From NCBI GenBank assembly GCA_964625865.1, contig CAZVEV010000245.1, positions 1 through 9,453 on the forward strand: a stretch of DNA of 9,453 nucleotides, read 5' to 3'. The position numbers and the translations under genes are program-made. Within the stretch, counting starts at the first letter, position 1. Every line of letters starts with the position of its first letter. The notes under the pieces are model-generated. The model made no database searches, had not been told where the DNA came from, and saw only the letters and a program-made list of their open reading frames with translations. Positions 5,961-9,453 of the stretch are shown piece by piece. This DNA is from CAZVEV01 sp964625865 (GTDB lineage: Bacteria > Planctomycetota > Phycisphaerae > SM23-33).

Positions 5961-7667
5961 CTATTTGATTAGCATCATCTTCCTGGTTTGCGTGAAATCG
6001 CCGGCGGTGATCCGGTAGAAGTAGACGCCGGCGCCCACGGTCGAACCGTTGGTGTCGGTGCCGTCCCAGGTCACGGAATGGGTTCCGGGACCGTAGGCTT
6101 CATTCACCAGCGTTCTCACCCGCTGGCCGGCCACGTTGACGATATCCAGACGCACCGTGGAGTCGACGGGCAGGCTGAAGCTGATCGTCGTCTTGGGGTT
6201 GAAGGGGTTCGGGTTGTTCTTCCACAGGCCGAAGCTGCCGGGCACGCCGCCTTCGCGCAGATTGCGGATCTCGGCGCGGGACTCGTATGCACCCGACTTG
6301 CCCTGATCGCATTCGCCGACGGCCGGGTTGCCGCACATGCAGTCCGCGGGCTCCGGGCCGCCCCCGAACATGTAGTCGATCAACCAGTCGATGTCGTCCA
6401 TGTCGACCACGCAGTCGCCGTTGACATCGGCGTTGCCCAGTGGGTCGGGCGCCGGCCCGCCGTGGCAGAGGAAGTCGATCAGGAAGACGGTGTCGCTAAT
6501 GTCGATGCCGCCGTCGCTGTTGACGTCGCCGGGCACCACACCCTCGCAGTCGAAAGAGCAGGCGCCGATGGTCGGCGCGCCGCAGACGCAGGGCAGAGGC
6601 TCGGGACCGCCTTCGAACATGTAGGCGATCAGGTAATCCACGTCGCCCTCGTCGATGACGCAGTCGGCGTTGACATCGCCGTTGCCCAGGGGAACGGGCG
6701 GCGGTCCGTCGTGGCAGAGCAGGCTGACCAGGAACACCACGTCGCCGATGTCGATCTGACCGTTGTTGTCGGCGTCGCCCGGTGTGACGTAGTCGCAGGA
6801 CGCCTCGCAGCCGACGAAGGTCGGCATGCCGCAGGCGCAGTCGGGAGCCGGCCCGCCCGCGAATATGTAGTCGACCAGGTAATAGACGTCGTCCAGGTCG
6901 ATGAAGCAGTCGGCGTTGCAGTCGCCGTTGCCCAGGGGACTGGGCGGCGGCCCGTCGTGGCAGAGGAAGTCGATCAGGGCCACGACGTCGCTGATGTCGA
7001 TGCTTCCGTCACCGTTGGCGTCGCCCGAGACGACATAGTCGCAGGACGCCGTGCAACCGCCGATGGTCGGCGCGCCGCAGACGCAGTCCATGGGTGTGGG
7101 ACCGCCCGCGAACATGTAGTCGATCAGGTAGTAGACGTCGTCCAGATCGATGGTGCAGTCGGCGTTGACGTCGCCGTTGCCCAGTGGATTGGGCGGCGGA
7201 CCGTCGTGGCAGAGCAGGTTGATCAGGAACACCACGTCGCTGATGTCGAGCCGGTCGTCGCTGTTGGCGTCGCCGGACATCACGTAGTCGCACGAGGCGA
7301 CGCAGCCGCCGACGAGCGGATCGCCGCACACACAGTCCATGGGCGGCGAGCCGCCCGCGAACATGTAGTCGATCAGGTAGTAGACGTCGTCGAGATCGAC
7401 CTCGCAGTCGGCGTTCACATCCCCGTTGGCGGGAACGGGAAGCGGGTCGCCTTCGTGGCAGAGCAGGTCGATCAGGGTCACGACGTCGCTGATGTCGATG
7501 CCGCCGTCAGCGTTGGCATCACCGGGGAATGCGCCGCGGCAAGTGTTGGGTGGCGGCAGTATGACGTCGTTGCCGACCGCCGGTGGTCTGACCCCACCAG
7601 ACGCCAGGACGGGAAAGAGAAGCGTGGCCATCAATAGACAGATGGACAGGCGGACGAATGTGCGCAT
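5961..7667 (-). CDS. secreted protein of five Cys-rich dockerin type I modules with FlgD-like/T9SS-like C-terminal sorting domain
   Basis: 568 residues from ATG 7667. A TTG at 7673 would add two residues, but the AGGAGGT ribosome site (7681-7675) is only one base from it and 7 bases from the ATG. A Sec signal (MRTFVRLSICLLMATLLFPVLASGG, cleavage near 22-24) leads to five tandem modules of 82-83 residues whose first calcium loops begin at G49, G132, G215, G297 and G380. Each has two dockerin EF-hand-like loops 33 residues apart: GDANADGGIDISD, with Asp/Asn at loop positions 1, 3, 5, 9 and 12, then GDVNADCEVDLDD. Each unit also carries six regularly spaced Cys. Residues about 482-568 are a beta-sandwich tail (NNPNPFNPKTTISFSLP, then VRLDIVNVAGQRVRTLV, GAGVYFYRI, KMMLIK) like FlgD-Ig/Por_Secre_tail sorting domains that route proteins to the surface. 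No catalytic domain is present. The role may be calcium-stabilised scaffold or adhesive surface protein; the partner is unknown. Confidence 0.9.
   Translation of the reverse strand: MRTFVRLSICLLMATLLFPVLASGGVRPPAVGNDVILPPPNTCRGAFPGDANADGGIDISDVVTLIDLLCHEGDPLPVPANGDVNADCEVDLDDVYYLIDYMFAGGSPPMDCVCGDPLVGGCVASCDYVMSGDANSDDRLDISDVVFLINLLCHDGPPPNPLGNGDVNADCTIDLDDVYYLIDYMFAGGPTPMDCVCGAPTIGGCTASCDYVVSGDANGDGSIDISDVVALIDFLCHDGPPPSPLGNGDCNADCFIDLDDVYYLVDYIFAGGPAPDCACGMPTFVGCEASCDYVTPGDADNNGQIDIGDVVFLVSLLCHDGPPPVPLGNGDVNADCVIDEGDVDYLIAYMFEGGPEPLPCVCGAPTIGACSFDCEGVVPGDVNSDGGIDISDTVFLIDFLCHGGPAPDPLGNADVNGDCVVDMDDIDWLIDYMFGGGPEPADCMCGNPAVGECDQGKSGAYESRAEIRNLREGGVPGSFGLWKNNPNPFNPKTTISFSLPVDSTVRLDIVNVAGQRVRTLVNEAYGPGTHSVTWDGTDTNGSTVGAGVYFYRITAGDFTQTRKMMLIK
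6309..7541 (-). repeat. five tandem ~249-bp coding repeats (dockerin modules)
   Basis: Units begin at the codons of C43 (7541), C126 (7292), C209 (7043), C291 (6797) and C374 (6548), so the periods are 249, 249, 246 and 249 bases; the last ends at C453 (6309). Unit 3 is one codon shorter (PAPDCAC in place of PxPMDCVC) and has one extra Cys. Units 2 and 3 look the most alike, and unit 1 (DPLPVPANGD) and unit 5 (NADVNGDCVVD) are the most divergent, consistent with internal duplication. Confidence 0.85.
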
Positions 7668-7674
7668 GTTCAAG

Positions 7675-7681
7675 ACCTCCT
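7675..7681 (-). promoter_or_regulatory. ribosome binding site that fixes the dockerin gene start
   Basis: On the minus strand AGGAGGT lies 7 bases before ATG 7667 and only 1 base before the alternative TTG 7673, so ATG is the start. Confidence 0.8.
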
Positions 7682-7733
7682 GGAGGGAATGGAAAGTGTT
7701 CCGGGGATGGCATGCAGGCCGCGTAGCGGGAGG

Positions 7734-7786
7734 GGGCCGGCCGGCGATTCCCGGTTTAGCCTGCCTCGAACAAAGGAGGCCGGCCC
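7734..7786. repeat. GC-rich inverted repeat in the dockerin gene leader
   Basis: GGGCCGGCC (7734-7742) and GGCCGGCCC (7778-7786) are a perfect 9-base inverted repeat with a 35-base loop, about 70-120 bases upstream of the dockerin ATG. It could fold in the 5' leader of that transcript. No T run follows on either strand, and no known riboswitch consensus was recognised. The rest of 7668-7930 holds no gene I can support. Confidence 0.4.
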
Positions 7787-7946
7787 GATTAAAGGACTAT
7801 TCGATCACGACTTCGGGATTAGAGGTCCCTAACGCGCAGAACGAAAACTTCGAGGGGTTCGAGTCGAGAGAAGTGTCAGCAGGATAGAGTGAATTTGGCA
7901 TATTGCGGAGCACGGCGAACCGCACACCTGATTGCCCGTTCTGTCG

Positions 7947-7990
7947 CAATGGTATAATTATAACCCCCATTGTGGTTGATAATGGTATAA
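7947..7990. promoter_or_regulatory. repeats resembling an operator upstream of the toxin-antitoxin locus
   Basis: The 10-mer AATGGTATAA occurs twice, at 7948-7957 and 7981-7990, 33 bases apart (about three DNA turns). CAATGG (7947-7952) also faces CCATTG (7967-7972). The first copy contains a perfect TATAAT (7953-7958) and lies in the near-palindrome GGTATAATTATAACC, so a repressor here would block RNA polymerase. Ribbon-helix-helix antitoxins usually repress their own operon, so the downstream antitoxin is the natural candidate to bind (inference). Confidence 0.45.
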
Positions 7991-8004
7991 ATATGATATA
8001 TTAT
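7976..8004 (+). promoter_or_regulatory. candidate promoter of the toxin-antitoxin locus
   Basis: TTGATA (7976-7981), a 17-base spacer, then TATTAT (7999-8004): five of six consensus bases in each box. Transcription would begin near 8010, just before the AAAGGAGGT ribosome site at 8022-8030. The surroundings are clearly more AT-rich than the rest of the window. Confidence 0.55.
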
Positions 8005-8033
8005 ATGCTCATGTGTTGATTAAAGGAGGTAGC

Positions 8034-8142
8034 GTGGAGTTTGAGTTGGTCTGCTGTCATAACGTACCGTCAGGATCGCATCCGGATCATTTCGGTTAGG
8101 CGCTCACGAGAAGAGGAGGTTGAGATCTATGAAAGCAAATGA
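8034..8142 (+). pseudogene. brnT: remnant of a BrnT-family ribonuclease toxin (internal deletion plus frameshift)
   Basis: A strong ribosome site (AAAGGAGGT, 8022-8030) precedes GTG 8034. That frame reads VEFELVCCH and then runs to a TAG at 8097. From 8062, one base out of frame, the sequence reads TYRQDRIRIISVRRSREEEV then EIYESK and stops with TGA at 8140-8142. The motif CH-TYR-x-D-x-IRIIS-x-R-x-(S/A)-x-x-E-x-x-x-YE is the typical C-terminal end of BrnT toxins, and VEFE resembles their start (usually (M/V)xFEWD). About 35 residues remain of the usual 90 or so: the middle, including the catalytic region, is missing, and one extra base (near 8061) breaks the frame. The end overlaps the antitoxin start by 14 bases, as expected for intact toxin-antitoxin operons. 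The toxin should be dead. The 21-codon open frame could persist as a translated leader. Confidence 0.72.
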
Positions 8143-8356
8143 CTTCGATAAGAAGTTTGATAGTGGTGAAGACATCACTTCGGAACTTGATCTCTCAAAG
8201 GCTCGCAGGCTGAATCAAGAGCCCAAGCGGATCAACGTGGACTTTCCGACCTGGATGATTGAGTCGCTGGACCGAGAGGCCAAGCGGCTGGGGGTTACTC
8301 GTCAATCAATCATCAAGGTGTGGATTGCCGAAATGCTTGAGCGTAAGGCTTCGTGA
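8129..8356 (+). CDS. CopG/BrnA-type ribbon-helix-helix antitoxin, now without a working toxin
   Basis: A 75-residue protein. ATG 8129 is preferred over TTG 8120 because AGGAGGT (8114-8120) lies 8 bases before it and overlaps the TTG. The N-terminal part (MKANDFDKKFDSGEDITSEL) is the acidic, flexible toxin-binding half commonly seen in this group. Residues 34-72 form a ribbon-helix-helix DNA-binding domain: strand RINVDFP, then TWMIESLDREAKRLGVTRQS and IIKVWIAEMLER. Such proteins dimerise, neutralise a BrnT-type toxin and repress the shared promoter. The toxin gene upstream is broken, so this is probably an orphan that either only autoregulates, protects against a related toxin elsewhere, or is decaying. 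The reading frame itself shows no damage. Naming it BrnA follows the partner; the fold is CopG-like. Confidence 0.85.
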   Translation: MKANDFDKKFDSGEDITSELDLSKARRLNQEPKRINVDFPTWMIESLDREAKRLGVTRQSIIKVWIAEMLERKAS

Positions 8357-8435
8357 CCTGCTTAGAGCTTGCACCTGACAATCGCGCCTGTCACGCCTTG
8401 TATTGGCGCACAAGCCTCGTCAGCCCCTCTTGCAG

Positions 8436-8460
8436 GTGAAACCAACGATGGTCACATTTT
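8436..8460 (+). terminator. weak possible terminator after the antitoxin gene
   Basis: GTG-AA-ACC pairs with GGT-CAC across an AACGAT loop (six pairs, two-base bulge) and is followed by ATTTT. It is short and bulged, about 80 bases past the stop, so confidence is low. Nothing else gene-like is seen in 8357-8450. Confidence 0.2.
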
Positions 8461-8557
8461 GCCAACCCATGGTGTGATTGGCTATATTAAGCCAATAATG
8501 TTCTTGACATGCCAGCCAGTTTGGCCGATATTGGCCAATCATGAGCAACTTGGCCAA
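8459..8557. promoter_or_regulatory. cluster of TTGGCCAA / ATTGGC-type operator-like sites around the satD start
   Basis: Within 100 bases: TTGCCAA (8459-8465); the inverted pair ATTGGCT (8477-8483) N6 AGCCAAT (8490-8496); TTGGCC (8521-8526); the perfect palindrome ATTGGCCAAT (8530-8539); and TTGGCCAA again (8550-8557) inside the first codons. Copies at 8531 and 8550 are 19 bases apart, close to two DNA turns. The sites flank the -35, overlap the -10 and cover the start codon, the layout of a repressor operator. The SatD protein has its own helix-turn-helix, so autoregulation is a reasonable inference. Confidence 0.6.
8504..8532 (+). promoter_or_regulatory. strong promoter predicted to give a leaderless satD transcript
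   Basis: A perfect -35 TTGACA (8504-8509), a 17-base spacer and -10 GATATT (8527-8532, four of six) place transcription start at about 8539-8541, at the ATG of the next gene (8541). There is no Shine-Dalgarno sequence before that ATG, which fits leaderless translation. Confidence 0.6.
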
Positions 8558-9212
8558 TAAAAACCGATGGTATCTGGCGGTTCTGGGTGACATCAGACGC
8601 TCCCGTTTACTGGGTAACCGGGAGTTGGCCCAGCGTGCGTTCCTGGACGTTATCGAAGAAGTCAACGAGCAGCTCCAATCGGAGCTGGCGGTGCCGTTCT
8701 CCGTTTCGAGGGGGGACGAATTCCAGGGCTTGCTGTCCACTCCGGAAGCCGCTTTGGATATAATCGACGCTTTCGATTCACGGTCCCATCTCTTCTCTTT
8801 CCGCTACGGTCTCGGCTGGGGCAAGGTCGGGACCGCCTTCAGGCCCAGAACCACGGAGATGGATGGAACCTGTTTCCTGAACGCCTACAGCGCCCTGGAA
8901 CGAGGCAAGAAGGAGGAACGTTGGGTGACTTTGAATGGTGCACCCGACGAACACGAACGCGTCATCAACGGTTACCTGAGGTCGATTCAGGTGATCAGGG
9001 ATGGTTGGACCACGAAGCAGAAGGAAGCGGTAACGGAACGGCGGAGCAGGCCGACCTTGATAGCGACGGCGGAGATGATGGGCATCGACAAGTCGACCCT
9101 GAGCAAGATGTTGAAGGCCGCTCATTACTCGCAGCTGTTGGAAGCGGAAGAGGCCATGCGAATCCTGTTGCGCGGCTATCTCGTCCAGCCGATCGGGGAT
9201 GACGGGTCATGA
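8541..9212 (+). CDS. SatD-family protein with C-terminal helix-turn-helix
   Basis: A 223-residue protein recognised by the SatD pattern: LAVLGDIRRSR (12-22), a helix, FSVSRGDEFQGLL (53-65), FRYGLGWGKVGT (87-98) and MDGTCFLNAYSALERG (107-122). Residues about 168-212 (TLIATAEMMGIDKSTLSKML and on) form a helix-turn-helix, so the protein probably binds DNA. The biochemical function of the family is not established; the name comes from a streptococcal secretion/acid-tolerance locus. The conserved Asp of GDI, the GDEF and the GLGWGKVG segment occur in the order of metal-binding and beta-strand motifs of nucleotide-cyclase/GGDEF palm domains, so a nucleotide-binding or signalling role is possible (inference). 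No ribosome site precedes ATG 8541, and the transcript appears leaderless. Its stop overlaps the next start (ATGA at 9209-9212), so the downstream membrane protein is translationally coupled. Confidence 0.85.
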   Translation: MSNLANKNRWYLAVLGDIRRSRLLGNRELAQRAFLDVIEEVNEQLQSELAVPFSVSRGDEFQGLLSTPEAALDIIDAFDSRSHLFSFRYGLGWGKVGTAFRPRTTEMDGTCFLNAYSALERGKKEERWVTLNGAPDEHERVINGYLRSIQVIRDGWTTKQKEAVTERRSRPTLIATAEMMGIDKSTLSKMLKAAHYSQLLEAEEAMRILLRGYLVQPIGDDGS

Positions 9213-9453
9213 ACCTCTCGCTGGTCTTCGCCGTGCTCCTGCTATCCGGCCATCTGGTCGGCGAGTTCCTGGTGCAGACTGCGCGGATCGCCGAGGGCAA
9301 GCGGCGGCCCGGGCCGCTGCTGGTCCACGCCGTCGGTCTCTACGTGTCCCACTGGCTCCTGCTCTACCCCTTCTGGAGCTACCGGCTGGCGCTGGGGCTG
9401 GCCGCACTCACCCTGGTCCACCTGCTGATCGACTTCGTCCGGGCGCACCGGCC
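9209..9453 (+). CDS. DUF3307 membrane protein, N-terminal part
   Basis: The first 81 codons are present; the gene continues beyond the window. It begins MNLSLVFAVLLLSGHLVGEFLVQTARIAEGKR and includes LLVHAVGLYVSHWLLLYPF and LTLVHLLIDFVRAHR. This is the DUF3307 layout: a small multi-span membrane protein with H-L-x-G-(E/D)-F-x-x-Q after the first span, a conserved His in the second and an H-x-L-I-D-F motif in the third. The conserved His, Asp/Glu and Gln in hydrophobic surroundings hint at metal binding or catalysis in the membrane, but the function is unknown. The start overlaps the SatD stop by 4 bases, showing tight coupling; SatD and DUF3307 genes are often neighbours. Confidence 0.85.
   Translation, partial: MNLSLVFAVLLLSGHLVGEFLVQTARIAEGKRRPGPLLVHAVGLYVSHWLLLYPFWSYRLALGLAALTLVHLLIDFVRAHR

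Noticed and set aside
6309..7541. CRISPR-like regular repeats
   Set aside because: The period is about 249 bases, the repeats are coding and divergent, and there are no short identical repeats separated by unique spacers.
5988..7637. 549-codon open frame antisense to the dockerin gene
   Set aside because: It mirrors the repeat structure of the real gene, has low-complexity V/D/A/H-rich composition and no recognisable domain; the opposite strand has a signal peptide, ribosome site and known domains.
7671..7673. TTG start for the dockerin gene
   Set aside because: It is one base from AGGAGGT, too close; ATG 7667 has a 7-base spacing.
7855..7864. GTTCGAG resembling a tRNA T-loop
   Set aside because: The flanks do not form a T-stem and no acceptor, D or anticodon arms can be drawn.
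8095..8101. GTTAGGC matching the integron attC core (GTTRRRY)
   Set aside because: It is codons of the BrnT remnant, and no matching RYYYAAC partner site forms an attC structure in the flanks.
8384..8414. Short inverted repeats GCGCC/GGCGC and CTTGT/ACAAG after the antitoxin gene
   Set aside because: The two pairs interlock, are only five bases each, and have no T tract, so neither a terminator nor an RNA gene can be supported.

Overview
The window looks like chromosomal DNA from a GC-rich, Gram-negative-type bacterium, probably an uncultured lineage of the wider FCB/Gemmatimonadota/Krumholzibacteriota/Eisenbacteria neighbourhood. The evidence is two lipoprotein signal peptides, a secreted dockerin-repeat protein ending in a FlgD-like/type IX-like sorting tail (NPNPFNP ... 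GAGVYFYRI ... KMMLIK), and an ECF sigma factor/anti-sigma pair beside a giant TPR-CHAT protein. This placement rests on architecture, not on a marker gene.

Layout. (1) 2-115: last codons of a CPA1-type Na+/H+ antiporter. (2) 297-1064: a lipoprotein of unknown function, possibly ZU5-like. (3) 1065-1163: convergent intergenic region with two tandem TTACA/TGTAA palindromes and a GC-rich hairpin. (4) 1164-4382, minus: a 1072-residue lipoprotein with TPR repeats and a C-terminal CHAT caspase-like domain with an intact His/Cys pair. (5) 4491-5889, plus, divergent from it: an ECF sigma factor and a zinc-finger anti-sigma factor with two membrane spans. (6) 5888-5930: a hairpin terminator serving the next gene. 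(7) 5961-7667, minus: secreted protein of five Cys-rich dockerin modules plus a sorting domain. (8) 7668-8560: a more AT-rich island with promoter-like sequences, a broken BrnT toxin gene (8034-8142) and an intact ribbon-helix-helix antitoxin (8129-8356). (9) 8541-9453: a SatD-family gene translationally coupled to a DUF3307 membrane protein that runs off the window; it has a strong promoter whose predicted transcript begins at or next to the start codon, within a cluster of TTGGCCAA-type sites.

How the genes may work together. The sigma/anti-sigma pair is a textbook envelope-sensing module. The divergent CHAT lipoprotein is a candidate sensor, protease or target of that module (inference). 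The toxin-antitoxin locus appears to be decaying to an orphan antitoxin. The SatD/DUF3307 pair is the most intriguing poorly characterised unit: the order of conserved motifs in SatD recalls a nucleotide-cyclase/GGDEF-type palm fold fused to a DNA-binding helix-turn-helix, which would make it a candidate ligand-responsive autoregulator (inference).
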